From positions 496,001 to 560,000 of the forward strand of contig CANMOV010000002.1 in assembly GCA_947499565.1 (NCBI GenBank): a DNA stretch of 64,000 nt, given 5' to 3'. Source of the stretch: an uncultured Croceitalea sp. Lineage in GTDB: Bacteria; Bacteroidota; Bacteroidia; Flavobacteriales; Flavobacteriaceae. A program made the position numbers and the translations under genes. Within the stretch, counting starts at the first letter, position 1, and every line of letters begins with the position of its first letter. This document shows, one piece after another, positions 32,831 to 41,814 of this stretch. The notes beneath the pieces are model-generated. The model ran no database searches, was not told where the DNA came from, and saw only the letters and a program-made list of their open reading frames with translations.

Positions 32831-33864
32831 TAAACTCTGTATAATTTTATAGGATAGGTTTTTCCAGAATTCCATTGTGCAACGTATAGATTTTCATCAT
32901 CATCTACGCAAACATCATGCGGATGTTGAAACACTTTTAGGGTTTGATACATTGGGCTTAACTTCTTTTCTTCATAACTTGGTTTACAACCCCCAGGTGC
33001 AGAAATAAGCCGATTTTCTTCATCTAAAATACTAATGAACCCAGTCCCTTCTGAACCGTTTCCAGACCAAATTGTGGCTAGGTAAACATTTTTGTCATGG
33101 ATTACTGGTCTACAAATATAGGCTCCAGGTAAATCAATAGTGCTCAAATAGTCGCCATCCATACTAAAACGTTTTAATTTATTCTGCTGGCGAGCAGTTA
33201 TTAACAATGTAGGATTTGCTGCATCGCGGTCATCTATACAAATACCGTGTGCATTGTTAAATAGATGGTCTTCCTCACCTCTTCCTCCAAATACATTAAG
33301 AAGCGCTCCTTCAGCATTGTAATGCATAATATATTGTTCACCATAGCCGTCAGCAACATAAACATCTCCATTTAGTGCTACTGCAGTCTCTGTTGGAATG
33401 TAGTTCTCTTTTTTAGCATATTTTCCAGATTCTTTAGGATATGGGAAAACCTGAATAACTTTTCCATCTATTGTGGTTTTTATTACCTCATGGCGTTTGT
33501 TATCAGCTATATAAAGTACATCTTCACCATTTTCAACGTTTAATGTTAACCCATGTGCACCAGGATAATCTGTTCCCCAGACTTCTATTAATTTTCCTGA
33601 GCGATCGTAAATAATGACATTATTTTTGGTGTGATTTGTTAGAAGAATAATCCTTCCTTTAGAATCCTGAACCATTTCATGGCAATCGTTAACTGGAAAA
33701 AAATTTGAGTTAAGTGCTCCCCACTGTAAATCTATTTTATATTGATGGGAGTTGTGGCCAATTACTGCATCCTTGTATGAAAACAAATGATTTGCATTTA
33801 ATATTCCAGAGGCCAAGCCTGCAGTTGTTAAACTACTATTTCTAATAAAATTTCTTCGTTTCAT
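32830..33864 (-). CDS. Tat-exported NHL-repeat beta-propeller protein
   Basis: A 344-residue protein with a twin-arginine-like signal (MKRRNFIRNSSLTTAGLASG) followed by NHL-type repeats forming a six-bladed propeller: HEMVQDSKGRIILLTNH, AHGLTLNVENGEDVLYIAD, PTETAVALNGDVYVADGYG, AHGICIDDRDAANPTLLIT and HDVCVDDDENLYVAQWNSG. NHL propellers bind ligands or proteins; peptidyl-amidating enzymes also have this fold, but no catalytic set is claimed. The stop overlaps the next start (TAATG), and its own start overlaps the end of the DUF1501 gene. Confidence 0.75.
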   Translation of the reverse strand: MKRRNFIRNSSLTTAGLASGILNANHLFSYKDAVIGHNSHQYKIDLQWGALNSNFFPVNDCHEMVQDSKGRIILLTNHTKNNVIIYDRSGKLIEVWGTDYPGAHGLTLNVENGEDVLYIADNKRHEVIKTTIDGKVIQVFPYPKESGKYAKKENYIPTETAVALNGDVYVADGYGEQYIMHYNAEGALLNVFGGRGEEDHLFNNAHGICIDDRDAANPTLLITARQQNKLKRFSMDGDYLSTIDLPGAYICRPVIHDKNVYLATIWSGNGSEGTGFISILDEENRLISAPGGCKPSYEEKKLSPMYQTLKVFQHPHDVCVDDDENLYVAQWNSGKTYPIKLYRV

Positions 33865-35357
33865 TAGGCTAGCAAATCATTCATAATGTGCCCTTCAACA
33901 TCTGTTAATCTAAAGCGTCTACCCTGATATTTATAGGTGAGTTTTTCATGATCAATTCCTAATAAATGAAGCATTGTTGCTTGAAAATCGTGAACATGTA
34001 CAGGGTCTTTAACTATATTATATCCAAATTCATCTGTTTCCCCATAAACCACTCCTGGTTTTATGCCTCCACCTGCCATCCACATGGTAAAACATCTAGG
34101 ATGATGGTCACGACCATAATTGGTGTCTGTAAGTAAGCCTTGAGAATAATTTGTTCTACCAAACTCCCCTCCCCAAATAACCAAGGTATCTTCTAATAAG
34201 CCTCGTTGTTTTAAATCCGCAACAAGTGCTGCAGACGCTTGGTCAACATCTTTAGCTTGTTTTTCAATAGCATTGGGTAGATTGTCATGTTGATCCCATC
34301 CCATATGATATAACTGTATAAAGCGCACATCTTTTTCTGCTAATTTCCTAGCTAACAAACAATTAGCTGCATAGGTTCCAGGAATTTTCGCATCTGCACC
34401 ATACATTTGATAGATGTAATCTGGTTCATCATCAGTGTTCATTACATCAGGCACAGATGTTTGCATCTTATAGGCCATTTCGTATTGTGCTATTCTGCTT
34501 TGAATTTCTGGGTCGCCAAATTCATCATATTGCTTATCGTTTAACTCAGCTATTTTATCAAGAATATCACGTTTACTTTCTTTAGTGATTCCTTTTGGGT
34601 CATTTAAATATAAAACAGGGTCTTTTGCTGCTCTAAACTGAACTCCTTGGTGTAAGGAATGTAAAAACCCATTACCCCATAATCGGGTGTATAACGGTTG
34701 ACCATTAGGTCTTCCTGAGCCTCTGGACAATAATACTGTAAATGCAGGGAGGTTTTTATTTTCGCTACCTAACCCGTAGCTTAACCAAGAACCCATGCTA
34801 GGTCTTCCGGGCTGTTGCGAACCTGTTTGGAAAAAAGTCACGGCGGGATCATGATTAATAGCTTCCGTAAACATCGATTTTACGATACAAAGCTCATCGA
34901 CCATTTTAGCAGTATAGGGTAATAAATCGCTCACCCAAGTTCCATTTTTACCATATTGCTTAAAATCAAAAACCGAACCAGCTAAAGGAAAACTATCTTG
35001 TCCAGAAGTCATTCCTGTTAAGCGTTGACCATTTCTTATGGACTCTGGAAGTTCTTCGCCTCTTCTTTTTATTAATGTTGGTTTATAATCGAACAGTTCT
35101 AATTGTGATGGACCTCCACTTTGGAATAGGTAAATTACCCTTTTTGCTTTTGCGGCATGATGCAATACATCTAAAGTTCCCTGATTACTTCCAAAACTAG
35201 ATTCTTTGGTAATTATACCATTTTCATCTTTTCTGAAAAAAGAACAGCCCATTAAACTACTTAAGGCAGCACCTCCAACACCAAGAGCGGATTTCCCTAA
35301 AAAAGACCTTCTGTTTAATAACAGTGAACGTTCATGTAAAATTTTCTTCTCACTCAT
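33864..35357 (-). CDS. DUF1501 family protein, Tat-exported
   Basis: A 497-residue protein with a twin-arginine signal (NRRSFLGKSALGVGGAALSSLMGC), possibly also lipidated at the Cys in SLMGC. The body is the DUF1501 family, an alkaline-phosphatase/sulfatase-superfamily-related fold. Visible are IYLFQSGGPSQLELFDYKP, FTEAINHDPAVTFFQTGSQQPGRPSMGSW, LVIWGGEFGRT and GRDHHPRCFTMWMAGGG. The conserved HD and DHH residues look like metal ligands. DUF1501 genes are regularly next to DUF1549/DUF1553 genes in Planctomycetota and some Bacteroidota, as here. Biochemical function is unknown. Confidence 0.85.
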   Translation of the reverse strand: MSEKKILHERSLLLNRRSFLGKSALGVGGAALSSLMGCSFFRKDENGIITKESSFGSNQGTLDVLHHAAKAKRVIYLFQSGGPSQLELFDYKPTLIKRRGEELPESIRNGQRLTGMTSGQDSFPLAGSVFDFKQYGKNGTWVSDLLPYTAKMVDELCIVKSMFTEAINHDPAVTFFQTGSQQPGRPSMGSWLSYGLGSENKNLPAFTVLLSRGSGRPNGQPLYTRLWGNGFLHSLHQGVQFRAAKDPVLYLNDPKGITKESKRDILDKIAELNDKQYDEFGDPEIQSRIAQYEMAYKMQTSVPDVMNTDDEPDYIYQMYGADAKIPGTYAANCLLARKLAEKDVRFIQLYHMGWDQHDNLPNAIEKQAKDVDQASAALVADLKQRGLLEDTLVIWGGEFGRTNYSQGLLTDTNYGRDHHPRCFTMWMAGGGIKPGVVYGETDEFGYNIVKDPVHVHDFQATMLHLLGIDHEKLTYKYQGRRFRLTDVEGHIMNDLLA

Positions 35358-35358
35358 A

Positions 35359-37689
35359 TTATCCTCGGGTAATGGTTTCGTCTAAATTTAAAATGGTATG
35401 CGTAACTAAAGACAAAGCAGCAAGCTTATCTGTTGGAATACTTTCATCTGCTGTAAAATCTCCAATTGTTACATATTCAGCTGCACTAATTTCGTTTGAA
35501 TTAATTTTACGCATCATATTATCGTAATGTTCAATAAGCATATTTACCTCGTCAGTATCCGGAAGGCGCGATGTCGCTTTTTGAAAAATATGAGTTATTT
35601 GCTCTTTGTTCGTTTTAGGGTATAGCTTATAAGTGTTTGCCGCCAATACTCTAGATGCTTCAATAAGTTGTGGGTCGTTCAACAAGACAAGTGCCTGTAG
35701 GGGCGTATTTGTTTCCTGTCTTTTTACAGTACATAAATCTCTAGAAGAGGCATCAAAGGTCATCATGCTAGGAGGAGGTACCGTACGTTTCCAAAATGTA
35801 TATAAGCTTTTACGGTAAAGATCATTTCCAGTACTTTGTACGTATTGTGCAGTACTACCGCCGCCGCCGCCTGTAGTCTCTTCCCAAATACCTTCTGGTT
35901 GATAAGGCTTAACGCTTGGACCACCTACTTCTTTATTTAATAACCCGCTTACGGCAAGTGCTTGATCACGAATCATTTCCGCAGATAATCGAAGTCTTGG
36001 AGCTCTGGCTAAGAACGTATTTTCTGGATCCTTTTCTAATAACTCTTGGCTTATTTTTGAGCTTTGTTGGTAGGTTGAAGACATAGCCATAAATTTCAAC
36101 ATCTCTTTTATGTTCCAATTATCTTCTTGAAGTTTAAGTGCCAGGTAATCCAACAATTCTGGATGGGACGGTAATGCTCCTTGATTACCAAAATCATAGG
36201 ATGAGCTTACCAATCCAGTTCCAAACATTCTTTGCCAAAGACGGTTTACGGTTACTCTCGCGGTAAGCGGATTTTTTGCATTAAACAACCATTTGGAAAG
36301 CCCTAACCTGTTTTTTGGCAAGTTTTCTGGAAAAGCTAAAACGGATTCTGGTGTATTAGGGTATACCTCGTCTGTTGGTTGATCATAAACACCTCTATTT
36401 AAAATAAATGCAGGTTTTACTTCCTCCCGCTCATACATCACCATTACTGGAATTTCTTTCTTCTGGGATTTTTGCAGATTTATAAAATCTAACACACCAT
36501 CCACCTCTTTTTGAGTGATAGTGATATAAGGTTCAGGAGTTTCTTCTGGTAATGGTACGGTATTTTTTTCTTTGTTATTATTAAAGAAGCTAAAAAGCTC
36601 AAAGTGTTCTTTTTGACTTATTGGATCATATTTGTGATCATGACATCTTGCACATTCAAAGGTTAACCCTAAGAAAGCTGTACCAAAAGTTGTTAGTCTA
36701 TCTTCAACATATTCTACGTGATACTCCTCAGGAATTGTTCCTCCTTCAAAAGTGATTTTATGATTCCTATTAAAGCCGGTTGCAAGTATTTGCTCTAAAT
36801 TTTGTTCCGGTAATAAATCACCTGCTAATTGATACGTTACAAACTTATCATAGGGCATGTTTTCGTTAAATGCATGTATAACCCAATCTCGCCAGGGCCA
36901 CATGGTTCTCTCAAAATCATCTTGATACCCATGTGTGTCAGCATATCTACTAATATCCATCCATTCAGCAGCCATGTGTTCTGCATAATCAATAGTATGT
37001 AAAAGTGAGTCTACTAATTTTTCATAAGAATTGGCTGAGCTATCTTTTACAAACGCATTTACTTGTTTTGGGTTTGGAGGAAGACCAGTTAAATCAAAGA
37101 AAACTCTACGAATTAATTTTTCTTTACTCGCTGTATTAGAAGGAGACAATCCATTAAACTTCATTTTGGAAAGCACAAACGCATCTATTTCGTTATTTGC
37201 CCAATCTTCTTGATTAATTGGTGATTCTTGTGGTTTGGGAGGTATAAACGCCCAATGTTCTTTATATTCTGCTCCCTGTTCAATCCATTTCTTTAAGATA
37301 GCTTTTTCAGTATCTGAAAGTGCTAAATTAGATTCAGGCGGGGGCATTAATAAATTTGAATCTTCAGAATAAATGCGGTCAACTAAAGTGCTTTGCTCCG
37401 GTTTTTTTGGAACAATAGCATAATGATCTTCCAGTTTACCCAACGCTTTGTATGCATCTTCGGGGGTGTTTAGTGATAAACCACCCTCTATAGCATTTTT
37501 ATCTGGACCGTGGCATTTAAAACAACGATCGGAGATAATTGGTTTTACATCAAAAGTAAAATCTATTTTTTCTGGAATAGCACCTAAATCACTTTTTGAT
37601 ATTATTTTTTCAGTTGTACTAGGGTTTTGTTTACACGAGTATGATGCCATTAAAAAAATGAGCAGACCTAGGTGTAGTCTTATTCTCAT
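35359..37689 (-). CDS. PSCyt1-DUF1549-DUF1553 lipoprotein cytochrome
   Basis: A 776-residue lipoprotein (lipobox SYSC, Cys19) and the first gene of the operon. Order: planctomycete cytochrome C domain (PSCyt1) with haem site CFKCH (Cys56, Cys59, His60) and LLMPPPES, then DUF1549 (about 130-340, with FDLTGLPPNPKQVNAFV and a second CxxCH, FECARCHDHKYDPI, near residue 347), then DUF1553 (about 440-730, with WLFNAKNPLTARVTVNRLWQRMFGTGLV and SSRDLCTVKRQETNTPLQALVLLNDP). The ATG at 37689 gives a proper lipoprotein signal; the ORF opens 21 codons earlier without one. It lies downstream of a terminator and 1 bp upstream of the DUF1501 start. Confidence 0.85.
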   Translation of the reverse strand: MRIRLHLGLLIFLMASYSCKQNPSTTEKIISKSDLGAIPEKIDFTFDVKPIISDRCFKCHGPDKNAIEGGLSLNTPEDAYKALGKLEDHYAIVPKKPEQSTLVDRIYSEDSNLLMPPPESNLALSDTEKAILKKWIEQGAEYKEHWAFIPPKPQESPINQEDWANNEIDAFVLSKMKFNGLSPSNTASKEKLIRRVFFDLTGLPPNPKQVNAFVKDSSANSYEKLVDSLLHTIDYAEHMAAEWMDISRYADTHGYQDDFERTMWPWRDWVIHAFNENMPYDKFVTYQLAGDLLPEQNLEQILATGFNRNHKITFEGGTIPEEYHVEYVEDRLTTFGTAFLGLTFECARCHDHKYDPISQKEHFELFSFFNNNKEKNTVPLPEETPEPYITITQKEVDGVLDFINLQKSQKKEIPVMVMYEREEVKPAFILNRGVYDQPTDEVYPNTPESVLAFPENLPKNRLGLSKWLFNAKNPLTARVTVNRLWQRMFGTGLVSSSYDFGNQGALPSHPELLDYLALKLQEDNWNIKEMLKFMAMSSTYQQSSKISQELLEKDPENTFLARAPRLRLSAEMIRDQALAVSGLLNKEVGGPSVKPYQPEGIWEETTGGGGGSTAQYVQSTGNDLYRKSLYTFWKRTVPPPSMMTFDASSRDLCTVKRQETNTPLQALVLLNDPQLIEASRVLAANTYKLYPKTNKEQITHIFQKATSRLPDTDEVNMLIEHYDNMMRKINSNEISAAEYVTIGDFTADESIPTDKLAALSLVTHTILNLDETITRG

Positions 37690-37730
37690 TATTAATGCGT
37701 AAGTGCTTGAACAGTAGTCTAGTAAATGCA

Positions 37731-37787
37731 TAAAATAAAAAAGCTTAACCAATACCTCTAAATTAAAGATAAATGGTTAAGCTTTTT
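37731..37787 (-). terminator. terminator between the SGNH gene and the cytochrome operon
   Basis: A perfect 14-bp stem (AAAAAGCTTAACCA at 37738-37751; TGGTTAAGCTTTTT at 37774-37787) with a 22-nt loop. On the minus strand it is followed by TTTATTTTA. It lies 49 bp past the SGNH stop. Confidence 0.75.
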
Positions 37788-37835
37788 ATAATTATTCGAC
37801 TAATGACTACTGCCCTTATATCAATGTAAAAAAAT

Positions 37836-39416
37836 TTAATTGATATATAATCCTGTAAAATTAAGAGGATTTACAGGGGGCAAGTTAGAGCCATATTTGG
37901 CGTTTATTGCCTCAGTAAATGCAGTTGCAAGTATTGCATAACCGCGAGGTGAAGGATGTACTCCATCTAAAGAGAAACCACCACCAGTACCAAAAGTAGA
38001 AGTAACTACACTACCATCCGCTAATGTGAACCCACTTGTTCCTAACTCCACTAACAATGCATTGGCATCAACAAAAGCAATATCGTATTGAGTAGCTAGG
38101 GCTTCAATTGTTTGATTAAAAGCAATAACAGCATTGTTCGCGATTTCTTGCTCTTCTGGAGTTAGCACCAATTGGTCGTCTAAAGGCCATGTTACGCCAT
38201 TTATAGCCAATTGCCCGGCACTTTCAGGTGGTAAGCCTAAACCTTGTAAGGTAGCAAAGGCTTCTTCATTTAGTTGAGCAATTTCTCCAATACTTGTTAA
38301 TGTTAATAAATCATTTTCATTTGCTTGTCTAGCTTGTCCGTAAACAAAACCTGTAACTGTTGCAGTGGCAGCATCAACACCAAACATTTGAAGTGCTCCT
38401 GTTATTTGAGCAGATAAATCTGTAAGATTCTCATCCTTAATAATGACTGCACTGGCAGCATCGGTAGCAAATACAATTTGTCTTTCTGGAACACCCAAAG
38501 CAGTAAAAACTGCATTTAATCCAGCGAACTGTGCATTAAGAACAGGTATTTGTGGCCCAAAGGCAGGATTTGTTGGGTCTAAAGGATTGTAAGGTACCGT
38601 TGTTAAGAATGGTATGGTAGTAACATTAGGAATGTTGGCAATTACACCCTCAGCACCATTTGCCGTCATTGCTTGTAATACACCATTAATAGAACCAGCT
38701 ACTACATTTACGTCAGAAATATCTGATCCTCCATAAGTACTTGGGTCTATATTTCCTGCTTGGTCAACACCAGCTCCACCGGCTGTTACATAGCCTAAAA
38801 CATCATTGTTTCCAATCCACAGGCTAAAGAATGTTGCATTTTGTGCAGCAGCATCTCCTAAAATAGTTGCGTCTGGCGCAGAAGCGAAACGCACATAGTA
38901 AGGATTTGCAGTACTTCCAACACCAGCTACACTTCCATAGCCAGGAGCTAATAAGTGATAACTTTTTGCACCAGGTACACCCATATTATTAAAGGGACCT
39001 GATAAAACGTTAGAAACTTCGGTTGCACCTTGACCAGATACCGGTACTGGCGTAGGAGAACCTGAGGTGAAAGAAAGAATTAAGCGATTACCTGAAATAG
39101 GAGTTCCTCCTAAAGTAAGACCGCCTAAATCATCTGCCATAAAAGGGATATTAAACTCTCCACCACCTGCTAAAGCAAAGTTTGATGCTAACATATTGGG
39201 AAATGATGCAGCTTGACCAGATTGGAAAAGTGCAGCATCAGAGAAACCTGCTGTTAACGAATTTCCTATAGAAACATACTTTGAAAAGTCTGCAGAACCA
39301 CTTGTAAATGTAATTGGGTCTGGAGGTGTAGGAGTGGTATCTGTAACAGTATCATCATCAGAACAAGAGACAAAAATAAGTCCAAACATAGAAAGTAGTG
39401 CGAGGAACTTTTTCAT
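37836..39416 (-). CDS. SGNH/GDSL-type hydrolase lipoprotein
   Basis: A 526-residue lipoprotein (lipobox FVSC, Cys18, then an acidic DDDTVTDTTPTPP linker). SGNH hydrolase blocks are present: block I YVSIGNSLTAG (Ser53; GDSL reads GNSL), block III WIGNNDVLG and block V LDGVHPSPRGYAIL with the catalytic Asp and His. It is long for the family because of inserts between blocks. It is likely a surface or periplasmic esterase/lipase. It has its own good promoter and terminator, so it is monocistronic. Confidence 0.85.
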   Translation of the reverse strand: MKKFLALLSMFGLIFVSCSDDDTVTDTTPTPPDPITFTSGSADFSKYVSIGNSLTAGFSDAALFQSGQAASFPNMLASNFALAGGGEFNIPFMADDLGGLTLGGTPISGNRLILSFTSGSPTPVPVSGQGATEVSNVLSGPFNNMGVPGAKSYHLLAPGYGSVAGVGSTANPYYVRFASAPDATILGDAAAQNATFFSLWIGNNDVLGYVTAGGAGVDQAGNIDPSTYGGSDISDVNVVAGSINGVLQAMTANGAEGVIANIPNVTTIPFLTTVPYNPLDPTNPAFGPQIPVLNAQFAGLNAVFTALGVPERQIVFATDAASAVIIKDENLTDLSAQITGALQMFGVDAATATVTGFVYGQARQANENDLLTLTSIGEIAQLNEEAFATLQGLGLPPESAGQLAINGVTWPLDDQLVLTPEEQEIANNAVIAFNQTIEALATQYDIAFVDANALLVELGTSGFTLADGSVVTSTFGTGGGFSLDGVHPSPRGYAILATAFTEAINAKYGSNLPPVNPLNFTGLYIN

Positions 39417-39469
39417 ATAGATAAAATTAAAGTTAGTTTAAGTTAAATAAAGCGTTAATCGCTTATTTC

Positions 39470-39500
39470 CAAAACTATGTGAAAATTGTTATACATACAA
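39470..39500 (-). promoter_or_regulatory. promoter of the SGNH lipoprotein gene
   Basis: On the minus strand TTG (39500-39498), 20 bp, then TAGTTTTG (39477-39470), an excellent consensus match 53 bp before the ATG. A 16-bp palindrome, ATTATGCATGCATAAT, lies just upstream at 39517-39532. Confidence 0.6.
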
Positions 39501-39547
39501 TAAAATGGCAAAAAAAATTATGCATGCATAATAAATTGCATCAAATT

Positions 39548-40318
39548 TTAACGATTTAGAAAATCCAAGGTCTTAGAAAAGAATTCTTTTGGATTTTCTG
39601 CATGTAGCCAATGGCCAGCATTTGAAATGGTGCTAATTGTAGCTTTTGGAAAATGTATTTTAATGGTATCAAAGTCGTTTTGCAGAATATATTCAGACTT
39701 ATCGCCTCTTAAAAATAGTGTCTCTCCGGTAAAAGTGGCAGTAGAACTTATGTTTTCTCCTATTTCTTCCATTTTGTACTGTAAAACAGGCAGATTAAAT
39801 CTAAGCCCAAGTTTTCCTTTTTCAACCCAATATAAATTTTTCAACAAAAATTGTCGGATACCCATATTTGAAATGTGACTGGCTAATGCATTATCCGCTT
39901 CACTTCTGGATGCTATTGTTTCCAAATTTAGCGCTACAAGACCATTGATAATCTCACTATGATGCGGTGGGTAGTATTTTGGAGCGATATCTGCAACTAT
40001 TAGTTTTTCTACTAATTTAGGATTTGAACACGCAAATTGCATTGCTGTTTTTCCACCCATGGAGTGACCAATAAGGTTGGCTTTTGGAATGTTATGATTA
40101 GCCATATAGCTTTTAAGGTCATTGGCTAATGTTTCATAATCAAAATTTTCTGAATGAAAACTCTTACCATGATTACGCTGGTCTATTAAATGTACTTGGA
40201 AACCATTTTTAGCATAAAGATTTCCTAATGTCTTCCAATTATCAGACATTCCTAAAAACCCATGTAAAATTAACAATGGCCGTCCCTCTCCAATAATTCT
40301 TGAGTGTAATAATTCCAT
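39548..40318 (-). CDS. alpha/beta-fold esterase (YbfF-like)
   Basis: A 256-residue cytoplasmic alpha/beta hydrolase. Oxyanion region LLILHGFLGMSDNWKTLG, DQRNHGKSFHS, nucleophile elbow GHSMGGKTAM (Ser in GHSMG), and a late SNAGHWLHAENP with the catalytic His. This arrangement matches the YbfF/acyl-CoA esterase-like group. The ATG at 40318 overlaps the pdxJ stop (TAATG), so the pair is translationally coupled; the longer ORF from 40381 would lie inside pdxJ. Confidence 0.85.
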   Translation of the reverse strand: MELLHSRIIGEGRPLLILHGFLGMSDNWKTLGNLYAKNGFQVHLIDQRNHGKSFHSENFDYETLANDLKSYMANHNIPKANLIGHSMGGKTAMQFACSNPKLVEKLIVADIAPKYYPPHHSEIINGLVALNLETIASRSEADNALASHISNMGIRQFLLKNLYWVEKGKLGLRFNLPVLQYKMEEIGENISSTATFTGETLFLRGDKSEYILQNDFDTIKIHFPKATISTISNAGHWLHAENPKEFFSKTLDFLNR

Positions 40319-41031
40319 TATTGTAGCCGGTGTAAGTACATGTTTATTACATTTTCTAAGCCAAGGTATAGCGATTCGCAAATAAGCGCATGACCAATAG
40401 ATACTTCAAGTAAATGGGGAACATTATCTTTGAAAAACTTAATGTTATCCAAGCTTAAATCATGACCAGCGTTAATCCCAATTCCTAAATCATGAGCTGT
40501 TTTTGCAGCATTGGTAAAAGGAATTATGCCTTCTTTGTTTCCTTCCGAAAATGATTTTGCAAAGCTTTCGGTATATAATTCAATCCGATCAGCACCAATT
40601 TTGGCTGCTCCTTCAATCATTTCTTCTATTGGGTCAACAAAAATAGAAGTACGAATACCGTTTTCTTTAAATACAGTAATAACATCCGTTAAGAAGTCCT
40701 TGTGTTTCATGGTATCCCATCCAGCATTGGAGGTGATGGCATCCTCAGCATCTGGAACTAAAGTTACTTGGGTAGGCTTTATGGCCAAAACCATGTCCAC
40801 AAACTTTGGTATGGGATTCCCCTCAATATTAAATTCTGTGGTTACTACGTCTTTTAAATCATAAGCATCTTGATACCGTATATGCCTTTCATCTGGTCTT
40901 GGATGAATGGTAATTCCTTGACCTCCAAAAGATTCAATGTCTTTCGCAGATTTTAAAAGATTAGGAACATTACCACCACGTGAATTTCTAAGGGTGGCTA
41001 ATTTGTTGATGTTGACACTTAGTTTTGTCAT
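40318..41031 (-). CDS. pdxJ: pyridoxine 5'-phosphate synthase PdxJ
   Basis: A 237-residue TIM-barrel enzyme. It condenses 1-deoxy-D-xylulose 5-phosphate with 3-amino-2-oxopropyl phosphate to make pyridoxine 5'-phosphate, in the DXP-dependent vitamin B6 route. Signature segments are LSVNINKLATLRNSRGGNVPNLL, GITIHPRPDERHIRYQD, VTLVPD and GINAGHDLSLDN. The start at 41031 (MTKLSVNINK) is the family opening. It is divergent from the CBS-domain gene. Confidence 0.95.
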   Translation of the reverse strand: MTKLSVNINKLATLRNSRGGNVPNLLKSAKDIESFGGQGITIHPRPDERHIRYQDAYDLKDVVTTEFNIEGNPIPKFVDMVLAIKPTQVTLVPDAEDAITSNAGWDTMKHKDFLTDVITVFKENGIRTSIFVDPIEEMIEGAAKIGADRIELYTESFAKSFSEGNKEGIIPFTNAAKTAHDLGIGINAGHDLSLDNIKFFKDNVPHLLEVSIGHALICESLYLGLENVINMYLHRLQ

Positions 41032-41054
41032 GAAATCTTTTGCTTTTATGATTG

Positions 41055-41062
41055 CAAAAATA
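41055..41062 (-). promoter_or_regulatory. candidate -7 box for pdxJ
   Basis: On the minus strand TATTTTTG fits TAnnTTTG and lies 23 bp before the pdxJ ATG. The -33 TTG is not obvious. Confidence 0.35.
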
Positions 41063-41119
41063 CAAATTGGGCACGCCTTTTGCAGTTTAAAATTAGTATT
41101 TTGCACAAGATTTAAAGGT

Positions 41120-41776
41120 ATGGATTTACATAGTCAATTATTAAACAATTTGCCTGTATTTGAGGTGTCCCAAATGATGGGTAAGATTATTGATTTTTTC
41201 GATAAGACTACCTGTTCCCATGTTGCTATTACTGAAAATAATACCTTTTTAGGTGTTTTGCCAGAAAATGATTTAGCCTATTTTGAAGCTGATAAAAAAA
41301 TTGAAGATTATCGTCATAACCTTGAAAATTTCTTTGTAACCAACGAAACTTCTTGGCTTGATGTTCTTGAAATTTTTGCGCGAAATGAAGCCAACATAAT
41401 GCCTGTAATAGATGCAGATAAGCATATTTTAGGGTATTATGACCTAACAGATATTGTAGGCGTTTTTATTGGCACTCCCTTTTTTACTGAACCAGGAGGC
41501 ATTCTAATAGTAGAGAAAGGAATGAAAGATTATTCCATGAGTGAAATTGGACAAATAGTTGAAAGTAACAATGCCAAACTTTTAGGCGCATTCATTACGG
41601 ACAATCAAAATGATGTTGTGCAAGTAACTTTAAAAATTAGTTCTACGAGTCTAAATGAGATTTCGCAAACTTTTAGAAGGTATAATTACAATATACTTTT
41701 TGGAAACAGTGACGATCAGTTTCTGGAAGATTTAAAGAAACGATCAGCGTATTTAGACAAGTACCTTAATGTCTAA
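41120..41776 (+). CDS. CBS-domain protein with ACT-like C-terminus
   Basis: A 218-residue cytoplasmic protein. Two CBS motifs form one Bateman module (about 14-65, CSHVAITENNTFLGVLPENDL; and about 72-125, IMPVIDADKHILGYYDLTDIV), which in other proteins binds adenine nucleotides. The rest (about 133-200) has an ACT-like strand-helix pattern (LIVEKGMKDYSMSEIGQIVESNN). No effector domain is present, so it may act on a partner. The start at 41120 is well within a longer open frame that overlaps pdxJ antisense. It directly precedes nadK in the same orientation, and a nucleotide-sensing role is attractive but unproven. Confidence 0.8.
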   Translation: MDLHSQLLNNLPVFEVSQMMGKIIDFFDKTTCSHVAITENNTFLGVLPENDLAYFEADKKIEDYRHNLENFFVTNETSWLDVLEIFARNEANIMPVIDADKHILGYYDLTDIVGVFIGTPFFTEPGGILIVEKGMKDYSMSEIGQIVESNNAKLLGAFITDNQNDVVQVTLKISSTSLNEISQTFRRYNYNILFGNSDDQFLEDLKKRSAYLDKYLNV

Positions 41777-41814
41777 TATATATCTTACCTTTTAGTATCT
41801 AAAAATAAAAGTAA

